DNA of 64,000 bases from Butyrivibrio sp. INlla21 (GCF_900116875.1 NZ_FPCC01000002.1:62001-126000), one strand, 5' to 3'. Shown: positions 29,018 to 39,000, numbered from the stretch's first letter. Numbers and translations are program-made. The notes: generated from the letters alone by a model not told the origin.

Positions 29018-29836
29018 ATGCGAAATGATTTTTGCCCCGGTTACTTAGAGCATTCAGCTAAAGGGAAAACCTGGGCTAATCACAGATACATAGCAAAGGT
29101 TAAACTCGCTTCGGGCAAATGGTTTTACTTTTACGATGCCAAAGCTTATCAGAATTATTTAAACAAGAGTAAAGAACCAGGAAGATATGCAAAGGCAAAC
29201 CCCGATAAAGAGCTCGTTGAAGAACAAGCAAAAAGTGATCCAACGCTTAAGAAGCTTATTAGTAGTGGTGTAAAGGGTAAGACTACTGAAGAGAAGACAA
29301 AAAACCTTAAGACAAGCATAAAAAACGGGGAAAAGAAGATTCAAGAACTTTTAAGTAAGGATTCTAAATCCAAAAAGAAAGGTAAAGGATCTTCGTCTAA
29401 GAAATCGAAATCTGATATATCAACTAAGAAATTTAAGCCTGCAAAAGCTGCAAAAGATAAGGCTAGTAAGAAAGCTGCAGCTGGAGCATCAAAGAAAGCA
29501 AAGGCCGAGCCCAAAGCTAAAGCAGATAAGCAGGCAAAGAAGACTGAGGAAAAGAAACAATCAACAAGAGTATTTAATACAGATTCTCTAAAGAAGATGT
29601 TTGGTATGAAAGATGAAGATATTCGTACCCATGAAGATACGTCAAAGCTCTTAGACAAACTCAAATCTTATGATGAAGATAGCTATGGATATATATTAGC
29701 CGGAGATAAAGTCTACAAATGGTCAAAGAGCGATGGACAGATTACCTTCATGGATTATGACACAGACAAAGAGGTAACGATCAGTTCAGCTCTTAAAGAT
29801 ATTCAAGAGTTTAGGATTGATAAAAAGAAGAAATAA
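29018..29836 (+). CDS. Lys/Ala-rich head-region protein
   Basis: 272 residues after TAAAGGAGAAATAC. Begins MRND...YLEHSAKGKTW, echoing the leader of 26681-27262; residues ~20-50 give a compact start (YIAKVKLASGKWFYFYDAKAYQNYL). The middle (~100-185) is extremely Lys/Ala/Ser-rich, histone-H1-like. The C-terminal ~80 residues form a small beta domain. It could be packaged with DNA or act as a scaffold; no homologue recalled. Confidence 0.6.
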   Translation: MRNDFCPGYLEHSAKGKTWANHRYIAKVKLASGKWFYFYDAKAYQNYLNKSKEPGRYAKANPDKELVEEQAKSDPTLKKLISSGVKGKTTEEKTKNLKTSIKNGEKKIQELLSKDSKSKKKGKGSSSKKSKSDISTKKFKPAKAAKDKASKKAAAGASKKAKAEPKAKADKQAKKTEEKKQSTRVFNTDSLKKMFGMKDEDIRTHEDTSKLLDKLKSYDEDSYGYILAGDKVYKWSKSDGQITFMDYDTDKEVTISSALKDIQEFRIDKKKK

Positions 29837-29850
29837 TGGGAGGAGAAGAT

Positions 29851-31125
29851 ATGTCCGTTAGAGACAGACTCCAACACGCTTGGAACGCGTTTATGGGAAG
29901 AGATCCGACTAATTATTATACTGGAACGTATTATGGCGGGTCATATACTAGGGAGGATAGACATGTTTTCTACCCTACCACAGAAAAGACATTAGTTTCT
30001 ACTATTTATAATCGTATTGCTCTAGATGTAGCAGCAAATAGAATCCAACATGTCCAGTGTGATGAAGATGGAAACTTTAAGTCTGTTATAAATGATGGAT
30101 TAAATGAGTGTCTTACGTTATCAGCAAACATTGATCAGATAGGCATTGATTTTATTAAAGATGCAGTCTATTCAATGTGCGAAGAAGGAGCAGTAGCATT
30201 ACTTCCAATTGATACTGACATCAATCCAGAGACGGCTTCATTTGACATATACACGATGAGAGTCGGAGAAATAATAGAATGGGGTCCTGATTGGATTAAA
30301 GCAAGGGCATATAACGAGAAAACAGGTAAAAAGGAAGAGTTATACGCGCCTAAATCGGTTGTGGCTATTATTAACAACCCGTTCTACGAAGTAATGAACG
30401 CACCAAATTCAACATTAAAAAGACTTGTTTCTAAAATGGCACTTTTAGATTCTGCCGATAGCAAGAACTACTCTTCGAACAGACTCGATATTCTTGTACA
30501 GCTTCCTTATCAGATAAAGGGAGAAACAAGAGAGAAGCAAGCTGAGAAGAGAAAGAAAGCTCTTGAAGATCAGATGCAGAATTCTCCATATGGTATCGGT
30601 TACATTGATGCCACAGAAAGAGTAATACAGCTTAATCGTCCAGTAGAGAATACTCTATATGAACAGGTTAAAGACCTTCAGTTACAGCTTTTTACAGAGC
30701 TGGGTATTACAGAGGGTATCTTAAATGGTACTGCCACAGAGCAGGAACTTCTTAATTATCAGCAGCATACAATAAAACCTATTCTGGAAGTTATTACAAC
30801 AGAGATGAAGCGCAAGTTCTTATCAAAGAACGCCAGAACAAGAGGACAGTCAATAATGTACTTCAATAGTCCATTTGGCATTGTTCCGGTATCTCAGATT
30901 GCTGATATCGCTGATAAGTTTACTACAGCGGAGATAATGACTTCAAATGAGTTCAGAGCTGTCATGGGTTATAAGCCTATTGATGATCCGAAGGCTAATG
31001 AACTTAGAAATAAGCATCTAAATGTTTCTAATCAGGAACTGGAAAATCCAATGATACCAACTGAATCAGATGAAGTAGAGGAGGCTCCCGTTAACGACGA
31101 GTCTCAGGAACCCAGATTATTTTAA
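29851..31125 (+). CDS. portal protein (HK97-type)
   Basis: 424 residues; ATG 29851 chosen because GGGAGGAGAAGAT is well spaced; 29836 is in frame but lacks a site. Typical portal layout: N-terminal clip with TLVSTIYNRIALDVAAN, central wing, and QLFTELGITEGILNGTATEQELLNYQQ near the crown (~280-305). Forms the dodecameric DNA gate at one capsid vertex, contacting TerL and the gp6-like connector. Confidence 0.85.
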   Translation: MSVRDRLQHAWNAFMGRDPTNYYTGTYYGGSYTREDRHVFYPTTEKTLVSTIYNRIALDVAANRIQHVQCDEDGNFKSVINDGLNECLTLSANIDQIGIDFIKDAVYSMCEEGAVALLPIDTDINPETASFDIYTMRVGEIIEWGPDWIKARAYNEKTGKKEELYAPKSVVAIINNPFYEVMNAPNSTLKRLVSKMALLDSADSKNYSSNRLDILVQLPYQIKGETREKQAEKRKKALEDQMQNSPYGIGYIDATERVIQLNRPVENTLYEQVKDLQLQLFTELGITEGILNGTATEQELLNYQQHTIKPILEVITTEMKRKFLSKNARTRGQSIMYFNSPFGIVPVSQIADIADKFTTAEIMTSNEFRAVMGYKPIDDPKANELRNKHLNVSNQELENPMIPTESDEVEEAPVNDESQEPRLF

Positions 31126-31145
31126 GAAGGAGGAAAAAAGTCAAA

Positions 31146-33056
31146 ATGGGAGCAAAAACCAAAGATTATGACTTTGCCGGATGGGTAACGAAGAACGACG
31201 TTAAATGCTCAGATGGCAGAACAATCCGTCACAATGCTTTTGCCCACATGGATGGTAAGAGAGTCTCTCTCGTCTACAACCATAATCACGAAGATCTTGA
31301 TAATGTGCTTGGTTATGTAGACCTTGAAAACAGAGACGAAGGCGTATACGGCTATGCTAAATGCGCTAATACCGATATGGGTAATACTGCCAAAGAACTT
31401 GTTCATTCAGGATCTCTTGTAAGCTTCTCAATCTTTGCAAACAACCTTTCTGAACAGAATGGTGACGTTATGCACGGAGATATTAAAGAAGTTAGCCTTG
31501 TGTTAGCTGGTGCTAACAAAGAAGCTCTTATAGATGAGTTCTTTGAACATGGTGTGGATGGAGAAACAGGAATGTTCTTCTACAACGCAGAAGGCGATTG
31601 TGAATTCACAGAAGATTTCATTTCTCACTCAGATGACGATGAGGAAGATGAGGACGAGAAAGATGAATCTAAAGAAGAGGAATCTAAGGAACAGGCAGAT
31701 GAGACTGAAAATAAAGAAGATTCCAAAGAAGACAAGGAAGATGACGAATTGAAGCACTCAGATGACAACAAAGAGGAATCTGAAGGCGGACAGACCCTTG
31801 CCGAGGCATACGAAGAGATGCCAAAAAAGTACAAGAAAGTATGTGCAGCACTCGTTGGAATGGTTACATCTGATGATTCCGACGACGAAGTAGAACACTC
31901 AGACGAAGGAGGAGAAATAATGAAACAGAATATGTTTGAAGTTGATGAGAAGAAGCAGGAGAATGTTCTTGAGCACTCAGATGTTAAGGCTATCTTCGAT
32001 TCAGCTAAGACCGGTGGATCACTCAAGCAGGCTTTCAACGATTATTGCCTTGCACACTCAATTGACACAACAGGAATGAACTTACTTCCCAGCAACTCAA
32101 CAGCAAGCCAGACTTATGGTGTAAGAGACCTTGATATGCTCTTCCCTGATTACAAGGCTCAGTCAGCTATTCCTGAGTTTATCAAGAGAGATACAACTTG
32201 GGTTGATGTTGTTATGGGTGGTGTTAAGAAGGTTCCTTTCAAGAGAATCAAGTCAATGTATGCTAACATCACTGAAGATGAGGCTAGAGCAAAGGGTTAC
32301 ACAAAGGGTGATGAGAAAGATCCCGAAGTATTCGAGCTCTTGGGAAGAACAACTGACCCTCAGACAATCTATAAGTTCCAGACACTTGACAGAGATGACA
32401 TCCTTGATATCGAGGAGTTCGATGTTGTAGTTTGGATTAAGAAAGAGATGCAGATCATGCTTGATGAGGAGAAGGCTCGTGCAATCCTTATCGGTGATGG
32501 CAGAACAGCCAACAACAAGTATAAGATCAAAGAGGATCACATCAGATCTATCGTTAACGACGTACCTCTTTACAACATCAAGGTTAACGTTAACGTTGCA
32601 TCTAATGCTGACGAAGATGTAAAGTACAAGGAGTTCATTAAGGCAACTCTTCGTGCTCGTAAGCAGTATAAGGGATCAGGTAACCCCACACTCTTCACAA
32701 CTGAGGATGTTCTCACAGAGTGCCTCCTTCTTGAAGATAAGATGGGTCACCCTCTTTACAACGATATCAATGCACTTGCTACAAAACTTCGTGTTGCTAG
32801 AATTGTAACTGTAGAAGTTATGGAAGGCAAGCAGGTTGATAATAAGGATCTCCTTGGTGTAATCGTTAACCTTAACGACTATACAGTAGGTGGAGATACA
32901 AACCGCGAGAAGGGCATGTTCGATGATTTCGACATCAAGTTCAATGAGTATCAGTACCTCATTGAGACAAGAATGTCTGGTGCACTTACAAGACCTTTCT
33001 CAGCAATGACAATCCTTCTCAATGAGACCCAGGCTAATAACGAGGCTCAGGGCTAA
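31146..33056 (+). CDS. prohead protease - major capsid protein fusion
   Basis: 636 residues. Residues 1-~140: HK97-type prohead protease, with VYNHNHEDLDNVLGY (His), GSLVSFSIF (Ser) and EVSLVLAGAN. Residues ~155-255: a strongly acidic, repetitive linker that may act as scaffold (delta domain). Residues 259-636: HK97-fold capsid protein. The protease would cut the linker and release mature capsid. The capsid half uses a cleaner codon set than the protease half. An in-frame ribosome site precedes ATG 31920, so unfused capsid may be made too. Confidence 0.85.
   Translation: MGAKTKDYDFAGWVTKNDVKCSDGRTIRHNAFAHMDGKRVSLVYNHNHEDLDNVLGYVDLENRDEGVYGYAKCANTDMGNTAKELVHSGSLVSFSIFANNLSEQNGDVMHGDIKEVSLVLAGANKEALIDEFFEHGVDGETGMFFYNAEGDCEFTEDFISHSDDDEEDEDEKDESKEEESKEQADETENKEDSKEDKEDDELKHSDDNKEESEGGQTLAEAYEEMPKKYKKVCAALVGMVTSDDSDDEVEHSDEGGEIMKQNMFEVDEKKQENVLEHSDVKAIFDSAKTGGSLKQAFNDYCLAHSIDTTGMNLLPSNSTASQTYGVRDLDMLFPDYKAQSAIPEFIKRDTTWVDVVMGGVKKVPFKRIKSMYANITEDEARAKGYTKGDEKDPEVFELLGRTTDPQTIYKFQTLDRDDILDIEEFDVVVWIKKEMQIMLDEEKARAILIGDGRTANNKYKIKEDHIRSIVNDVPLYNIKVNVNVASNADEDVKYKEFIKATLRARKQYKGSGNPTLFTTEDVLTECLLLEDKMGHPLYNDINALATKLRVARIVTVEVMEGKQVDNKDLLGVIVNLNDYTVGGDTNREKGMFDDFDIKFNEYQYLIETRMSGALTRPFSAMTILLNETQANNEAQG
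31920..33056 (+). CDS. possible separately initiated major capsid protein
   Basis: ATG at codon 259 of the fusion follows GACGAAGGAGGAGAAATA, an ideal ribosome site with normal spacing. The product would be a 378-residue capsid protein, the usual HK97-type size with its own N-terminal segment (MKQNMFEVDEKKQ). This would give a surplus of capsid over protease from one gene. Internal initiation is inferred from sequence only. Confidence 0.5.
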   Translation: MKQNMFEVDEKKQENVLEHSDVKAIFDSAKTGGSLKQAFNDYCLAHSIDTTGMNLLPSNSTASQTYGVRDLDMLFPDYKAQSAIPEFIKRDTTWVDVVMGGVKKVPFKRIKSMYANITEDEARAKGYTKGDEKDPEVFELLGRTTDPQTIYKFQTLDRDDILDIEEFDVVVWIKKEMQIMLDEEKARAILIGDGRTANNKYKIKEDHIRSIVNDVPLYNIKVNVNVASNADEDVKYKEFIKATLRARKQYKGSGNPTLFTTEDVLTECLLLEDKMGHPLYNDINALATKLRVARIVTVEVMEGKQVDNKDLLGVIVNLNDYTVGGDTNREKGMFDDFDIKFNEYQYLIETRMSGALTRPFSAMTILLNETQANNEAQG

Positions 33057-33088
33057 TTAAGGAAATGTCAAAATAAGGGTAAATCGGT

Positions 33089-33113
33089 AGAGCTTTAAGC
33101 TCTTATTTTTTTG
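33089..33113 (+). terminator. terminator after the capsid gene
   Basis: AGAGCTTTAAGCTCT is a palindrome (AGAGCTT/AAGCTCT), followed by TATTTTTTT. It should stop a share of transcripts after the capsid gene and so favour capsid mRNA over downstream tail mRNA. No promoter is obvious after it. Confidence 0.7.
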
Positions 33114-33136
33114 CCTAAAAATATTGGAGGGAAATG

Positions 33137-33484
33137 ATGAGATTTCACGGTTTTGTAGGCTTTTGTATTCAGACTGAAACAGCTCCAGATGTATGGAAAC
33201 CTGTTCCATCAGAGAAAGAATACTCTGGCGAAGTGTTGCAGAAAACCAATCGTTCAGTTGAAGTGACAACATCAACAAATGACAATATTGTCATTAACAG
33301 CCGGATAAGTATAGTCGCAGATCCGTATATCAATCAGCATTTCCCTTCAATTAAATATGTGAAATGGAACAATAATTATTGGGAAGTTACTTCTGTTGAT
33401 CAGACTAACTATCCAAGAATAATTCTTAACCTAGGGGAGGTATACAATGGGCCAACGGTTGAACCTGAGCAATCTACTCCGTAA
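33137..33484 (+). CDS. head closure/neck protein
   Basis: One hundred fifteen residues; second of two adjacent ATGs chosen for spacing from TTGGAGGG. The pattern RFHGFVGFCIQTE...W.PV..EKEYSGEV...ISIVADPYI...ILNLGEVYNGP is a phage neck family I recognise from the position after the capsid. It probably closes the portal-connector ring. Confidence 0.7.
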   Translation: MRFHGFVGFCIQTETAPDVWKPVPSEKEYSGEVLQKTNRSVEVTTSTNDNIVINSRISIVADPYINQHFPSIKYVKWNNNYWEVTSVDQTNYPRIILNLGEVYNGPTVEPEQSTP

Positions 33485-33752
33485 TCTATTAGGCTCAAAT
33501 AATGTTTACTTTGAACCGCCTTCAGATTTTAAGATGAAGTTTCCATGCATCGTATATGAAAGGGCAAAACTAGAGCCTGATTACGCAGACAATTTACCTT
33601 ACAAGATAGATAAAGTGTACTACGTTACATGCATCTATGACGATCCAGATTCTGATTTACCTTTGAAACTTGCACAACTTCCTATGAGCGTGCAACAAAG
33701 GCATTATCAATCAGATAACAAACATTACGACCAGTTCAGATTGGTATATTAA
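33447..33752 (+). CDS. tail completion/neck protein
   Basis: One hundred one residues, ATG after TAGGGGAGGTATACA, overlapping the preceding gene by 38 bases. LNLSNLLRNLLGSNNVYFEPP...FPCIVYERAK...VYYVTCIYDDPDSDL is a tail-terminator type pattern at the expected place before the tube protein. No catalytic motif. Confidence 0.7.
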   Translation: MGQRLNLSNLLRNLLGSNNVYFEPPSDFKMKFPCIVYERAKLEPDYADNLPYKIDKVYYVTCIYDDPDSDLPLKLAQLPMSVQQRHYQSDNKHYDQFRLVY

Positions 33753-33767
33753 CAAGGAGGAATGAAA

Positions 33768-34478
33768 ATGGCTATACTTGCAGTATGGGATGCTGTCGGC
33801 GAGAAGAAGTTTGAAGCCGGCGTAGATAGAGGAATGCTTTTCAAGACTGGCACAACAGCAGGAACATATGATGCTGGTGTTGTATGGAATGGTCTTACAG
33901 CAGTTAATGAGTCTCCTTCAGGTGCAGAGGAGAACAAGCATTACGCAGATAATATTAAGTATGCATCAATCCTTTCTGCCGAGGACTTCGGATTTACAAT
34001 TGAGGCTTTCCAGTCTCCTAAGGAGTTCGACGAGTGCGATGGAACAGCAGAGATTGCTCCTGGAGTACTTGTTTCTCAGCAGTCAAGAAAGGGATTTGCG
34101 TTCTCATGGAGAACACTTATCGGTGATGATGTAAATGATCTTGGTGATGCAGGATATATTATCCACATTGCTTATGGTTGCAAGGCTCAGCCTTCTGAGA
34201 AGAGCCGCGGAACTGTTAATGAGTCACCCGAGCCTACAACATTCTCATGGACAGTTGCTACAACACCTGTAAATGTTGCAGGAAAGAAGCCTACAGCTCA
34301 TCTTCAGATTATATCAACTAACGTTGATTCTGAGAAGCTTACAGCTTTCGAGGAGATTCTCTATGGTAAGGCAGCAGTTGAAGCTGACGCAGTTAATGAA
34401 ATCGAAGCAGCAGATGCAGTTCCTGCACGTCTTCCTCTTCCTGATGAGATTGCATCTTTCTTCTCAGCTCAGGGCTAA
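33768..34478 (+). CDS. major tail (tube) protein
   Basis: 236 residues; ATG 33768 is spaced properly from AAGGAGGAATGAAA. Starts AILAVWDAVGEKKFEAGVDRGML, has a beta-barrel-like body and highly biased codons like the capsid gene, and is flanked by terminators. All fit the abundant tube subunit of a siphophage tail. The Ala/Glu/Asp-rich end (~205-225) may be an exposed tail. Confidence 0.8.
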   Translation: MAILAVWDAVGEKKFEAGVDRGMLFKTGTTAGTYDAGVVWNGLTAVNESPSGAEENKHYADNIKYASILSAEDFGFTIEAFQSPKEFDECDGTAEIAPGVLVSQQSRKGFAFSWRTLIGDDVNDLGDAGYIIHIAYGCKAQPSEKSRGTVNESPEPTTFSWTVATTPVNVAGKKPTAHLQIISTNVDSEKLTAFEEILYGKAAVEADAVNEIEAADAVPARLPLPDEIASFFSAQG

Positions 34479-34494
34479 TTTAAGTAATTTAATT

Positions 34495-34535
34495 GGGGGC
34501 TTAGCTTTCCTATAAGGAGCTAGGCTCCCTTTTTG
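34495..34535 (+). terminator. terminator after the tube gene
   Basis: GGGGGCTTAGCT with GGAGCTAGGCTCCC forms a long imperfect stem (GGGGGC/GCTCCC outer, TAGCT/AGCTA inner), followed by TTTTTG. Strong intrinsic terminator, again suited to keep tube mRNA abundant. Confidence 0.75.
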
Positions 34536-34564
34536 TAAGGAAAAATGAAAGGAGACATTATTTT

Positions 34565-35083
34565 ATGTACAAATGGGATCACACATATACCGACTATAAC
34601 GGTAATGAAAGAACAGAAACATTCTACTTTAATTTATCAAAAGGTGAGCTTCTTGATCTTGAGTGGAGAACACCCGGAGGTCTTGAGAACTATATGAAAC
34701 ACATCATGTCTATGATGGATGGACAGGCTCTCGCAGACACATTCAAGATGCTTGTTGATAAGTCTTATGGTGTTAAGGGACCCGATGGAAGAACATTCAT
34801 CAAGACACCTGAGGTTCTTAATAACTTCAAGTTTACAGAGGCTTATTCTGATCTTTATATGCTCCTTGCAACCGATGATAAGGCTGCAGCAGCATTTATA
34901 AATGGAATATTCCCTAAGGAAGCAGTAGAAGCCGCACATAAGCAGCGTGAGATGGCTGAGAAAGCTGGTCTTTCACTTGTAGATACAGCAAAAGATACAG
35001 CTCAGGTTCAGGCTGAGTCAACTGTTCCTTTGGTTGAGGGACAGGAGGTTATGACACCTATTTCACCACTTCCTACTGTATAA
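34565..35083 (+). CDS. tail assembly chaperone (gpG-like)
   Basis: 172 residues after ATGAAAGGAGACATTATTTT. Small acidic helical protein between tube and tape measure, with FKFTEAYSDLYMLLATDDKAAAAFINGIFP, matching the gpG-like chaperones that coat the tape measure during tail assembly. Ends TAA with no slippery overlap into the next gene. Confidence 0.7.
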   Translation: MYKWDHTYTDYNGNERTETFYFNLSKGELLDLEWRTPGGLENYMKHIMSMMDGQALADTFKMLVDKSYGVKGPDGRTFIKTPEVLNNFKFTEAYSDLYMLLATDDKAAAAFINGIFPKEAVEAAHKQREMAEKAGLSLVDTAKDTAQVQAESTVPLVEGQEVMTPISPLPTV

Positions 35084-35094
35084 GGATTAAATAA

Positions 35095-35655
35095 ATGTTA
35101 CCGCTACATATTGACGCAAAAGAGTTATGGGATGAAACAAAAGAAGAGTTCATTAAGACTGATGCAGTTGACCTAATTTTAGAACATTCACTTGTTTCTA
35201 TATCTAAATGGGAATCAAAGTATCATAAACCTTTTCTTTCATCTGAAAAAACGGCTGAAGAGTCTTTAGATTACATCGAAATGATGATTATTGGTAAGAA
35301 GCCAAAAAACCCTTTAGCATTAAGGCTCCTCTCTAAAGAACAAGTTGAAGAGATAGGTAAGTACATAAACGATCCAATGACCGCTACAACTTTTTCTGAA
35401 GAAGAGGAAAAAGAAGCAACAAAGAGTTCTAAGAAAGGTAAGTTTATAACGTCTGAAGAAATCTATTATTGGATGACAGCTCAGAATATTCCTTTTGAAT
35501 GTCAATATTGGCATTTAAACAGACTTATAACTCTAGTAAAGATTTGCGCAATTAACAACAAACCAAAGGATAACAAGAAAAAGAAGATGACTTCTTCGGA
35601 TCTTGCTTCTAGAAGAAAACAAATGGAAGCAGCAAGAAAGAGGTATGGAGGATGA
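35095..35655 (+). CDS. second tail assembly chaperone
   Basis: 186 residues. It starts at its own ATG after ATAAGGATTAAATA, and an in-frame TAA stands directly before the ATG, so it cannot be made as a frameshift extension of the previous gene. N-terminal IDAKELWDETKEEF...; acidic middle; basic C-terminus with RRKQMEAARKRYGG. Plays the GT-like role by position. Confidence 0.65.
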   Translation: MLPLHIDAKELWDETKEEFIKTDAVDLILEHSLVSISKWESKYHKPFLSSEKTAEESLDYIEMMIIGKKPKNPLALRLLSKEQVEEIGKYINDPMTATTFSEEEEKEATKSSKKGKFITSEEIYYWMTAQNIPFECQYWHLNRLITLVKICAINNKPKDNKKKKMTSSDLASRRKQMEAARKRYGG

Positions 35656-35662
35656 CTTCAAA

Positions 35663-36028
35663 ATGGGGGTTTACTTTAGAGGAAAAGGGGATTTTAGTAA
35701 AACCGATCAGTATTTTAAGTCACTTCTAAATAAAGACTATACGTCAATTTTAAGCAAATACGGTCAGATGGGGGTAGAAGCACTTCGTGCAGCTACTCCT
35801 GTCGATACCGGCTTAGCATCAAGCTCATGGAACTATGAAATAGTTAATGAGGATGGGCAGGTAAGGCTCATATGGACTAATGATGACATAGAAGGTGGAA
35901 TAAATGTTGTTGTACTTGTCGATAGGGGACACTGTACAAAATCTGGAAGTTGGGTTCCTGGACAACATTTCATAGACGACGCCATTAGTCCCATAATTGC
36001 ACAAATAGCAAGGGAGGTGACTTCATGA
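35663..36028 (+). CDS. HK97 gp10-like tail-completion protein
   Basis: 121 residues from the ATG within a TCAAAATGGGGG motif; GGAGG is 11 bases upstream. Pattern GVEALRAATPVDTGLASSSWNYEI...LVDRGH...PGQHFIDDAI matches the HK97 gp10-like family, a joining or tail-completion protein. Its position directly before the tape measure, after the chaperones, is later than usual. Overlaps the tape measure start (ATGA). Confidence 0.75.
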   Translation: MGVYFRGKGDFSKTDQYFKSLLNKDYTSILSKYGQMGVEALRAATPVDTGLASSSWNYEIVNEDGQVRLIWTNDDIEGGINVVVLVDRGHCTKSGSWVPGQHFIDDAISPIIAQIAREVTS

Positions 36029-39000
36029 CAACAGTTATTGATGAACGCGTTGTTGAGATGCGGTTCAATAACGCTGACTTTGAGAAAAATGTAGCTCAAA
36101 GTATGAGCACCTTGGATAGTTTAAAAAAGTCACTTAACTTTGACTCGGCAAAATCCTTAGAAGAGCTTGGAAAAGCATCTAAGGGATTTTCTTTAGCCGG
36201 AATTACAGAAACAATCACAGAAGCAACAAGCAAGTTCTCTGTTCTTGAGATAGCAGGTATCACAGCAATTGCTAAGATTACATCTGCTGCTATGGACATG
36301 GGAACAGCACTTGTTAAGTCTCTTTCTGTTGATCAGGTGTCTATGGGCTTCGATAAATATGCCATGAAGACACAGGCAGTACAGACAATTATTGCCGCAA
36401 CAGGAGAAGATATAAAGACAGTAACAGATGAAATTAATAAGCTTAACTGGTTTACCGACGAGACTTCATATAATCTTGTCGACATGACAAACAATATCGC
36501 TAAGTTCACATCAAATGGCGTTGCGCTACATGATGCTGTAACACAGATGATGGGTATTGCGAATGCTGCAGCACTTGCAGGAGGTAATGCAGAATCTGCT
36601 TCGCATGCGATGGAAGGTTTCTCTAAAGCTATCGCCAAGGGAAAAATGGATAGGCAGAACTGGAAGTGGATTCAGACCGCAAGAATGGATACAATGCAGT
36701 TCAAGCAGTCACTAATAGAAGCCGGTGTAGCAGCTGGAACACTTACGCAGGTTGCTGATGGATACTTTGAAACCCTTAAAGGTCATGAAGTAACACTAAC
36801 CAACTTTGAAGAGAACATGAAAGATGGTTGGATGACTGCGCAAGTAATGTCTAAAGCTTTGGAAACATATGGTGACTTCTCAGTTAGGCTTAATGAAGTA
36901 TACGATACTTTAAGAAAAACACAAAGCAACCTTACAACTTCAGAACTTCTTGATTATGTCGATGATTATAAGAATGGAGTTCTGGATTTACAAGAAACTG
37001 CAGATTATTTAAATATATCAACAGAAGAACTTGAAAGTACCATGCAATCATTATCTGATGATGCTCTTGCGCTTGGTAACAAAGCATTTAGAGCTGGTCA
37101 GGAAGCGAAGACTTTCAGGGAAGCAATTGATTCTGTAAAGGATGCAGTTTCAACCGGCTGGATGAATACATTCGAGCTTATCTTTGGTAACTATGAGCAG
37201 GCTAAGAAACTTTGGACAGGCCTTGCTAATACAATGTGGGATGTATTCGCTGCTGGTGGAGAAAGAAGAAATGAGACGCTAAGACTATGGAGCGAGAGAA
37301 ACTCTTTAATCGAAGCATTCGTTAATCTGCTTAATGTCGTAATAGGACCACTTAATGCTGTAAGAGAAGCTTGGTATTCTTTATTTGCAGACCAAGCAAG
37401 CGAAAGAGCAAAAACTTTGGATAAGCTTACAAGGTCATTTAAGGAATTTACAAAGACCCTTATCCCTTCAGAAAAGATGCTTGGAAATTTATATTTGACA
37501 TTCCAAGGATTGTTTAATGCAGGAAAACTTGTCGCGTCCGCATTCACCGCAATTGTTAAAGCCATTATACCAGCGGCAAGACCATTTGGGTCGCTTCTCG
37601 AGATGTTCACGACATTTACTGCGTATATAGGTGCATTTATTACAGCCATATCCGAATATGCAGAAGAAATGGGCATATTCAGAACAATAACAGAAGCACT
37701 TTCAGGAATATTTGAAAAGCTTATAAGCGCACTAAAGCTTCTTGGTGGTTTATTTGTTGGCGGTGTATATCTCGGTACACAGAAGTTTATAAGCATAATT
37801 GGTAAATTGGTTTCTGCGACAGATAACTTTATAAAGAATTCAAAGACTATCCAATCAGTACTTTCAAAGATAAAGAAAGGGTTTGATTCTTTAAAGAGGA
37901 TTATATCAGGAACAGAGCGACCAATTGAAAAAGTAAATACTGTAATAAAGAAGATGGATGAAAATTTTGCATCTGCATCTTCTAGTGGTGTGATATTCGG
38001 AACAGTAACAAAAGGAGTAGGTGATAACTCAAATAAAGCACTTACACCAATCCAAAAATTAGGCAATGCCGTAAAACTCGTTGCAACAGTAATAGGCGCA
38101 GCGGCACTCACTATAGGAAAAGGAATAATCACACTATTTACAAATTTCTCCAAACTATTTGATGGTTTGAGAGCCAGATTTGCAGAAGCTAATAAAAACT
38201 CAACTACGATATTTGATTATATAAAATCTGTGTTTGTAGTATTGGGTGGACTTCTTAGCGATGCAGCCAAAAAGATAGGCGAATTCTTCGAGAGTCTCGG
38301 AATCGATACATCTAAAGTAAAAGGTGCATTCGATACTATTACAGGAGCCTTATCTAATCTTATAAAGAATCTTACACCAGGTAGAATACTGGCAATTGCT
38401 TTATCTGTCGCACTTCTTGCTCTTGTTGGAGCTGCTGTTGATGTTGCATCAAAATTTAGAGATATGGCAGCTGCTATATCAGGAGTATTTACAAGCCTTA
38501 ATAAGATTCTGAAGAAACAATTTTCAAAAACATCAATGATCACAGATATAGCGAAGGCGTTTGCTATGATTGCTGGTTCATTAGCACTCCTTACATTAGT
38601 TGACCAGACAAAACTCAAGAATGCAGCAGGAATAATGGCGGCTTTTGTTGGAGTATTTACAGTCCTTTCAATTGTAATTGGCGCATTATCTAAGAAAATT
38701 GAAGGTGCCCAGTTTAGAAAGAACTTCTCAGGTATAAGTCGTTCAATTCTTATGTTGTCAGCTTCAATGACCGTGCTTGCAGCAGCACTTGCTATTTTAT
38801 CTAAGATAGATATAGAAAGTGCAAATGAAGCTTGGTGGAAAGTTGAAATGGCATTGGTACTTCTTGGAGGAGTAACTGCAGCCGCGATAGCACTTAGTAA
38901 ATATTCAGCAACCTTGCCTAAAGGATCTGTGCTTTTATTAGCACTTGCATTTTCTATGAGACAGCTTGTTAAGGCTTTGGCTGAATTCTCAGAACTTCCG

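Noticed and set aside
35041..35100. Programmed -1 frameshift between the tail chaperone genes
   Set aside because: A TAA in the second frame directly precedes its ATG, so a frameshifted ribosome could not enter it.
37191..38153. 320-codon minus-strand open frame under the tape measure gene
   Set aside because: Same reason: shadow of a gene with biased codons, no start signal, no domain.
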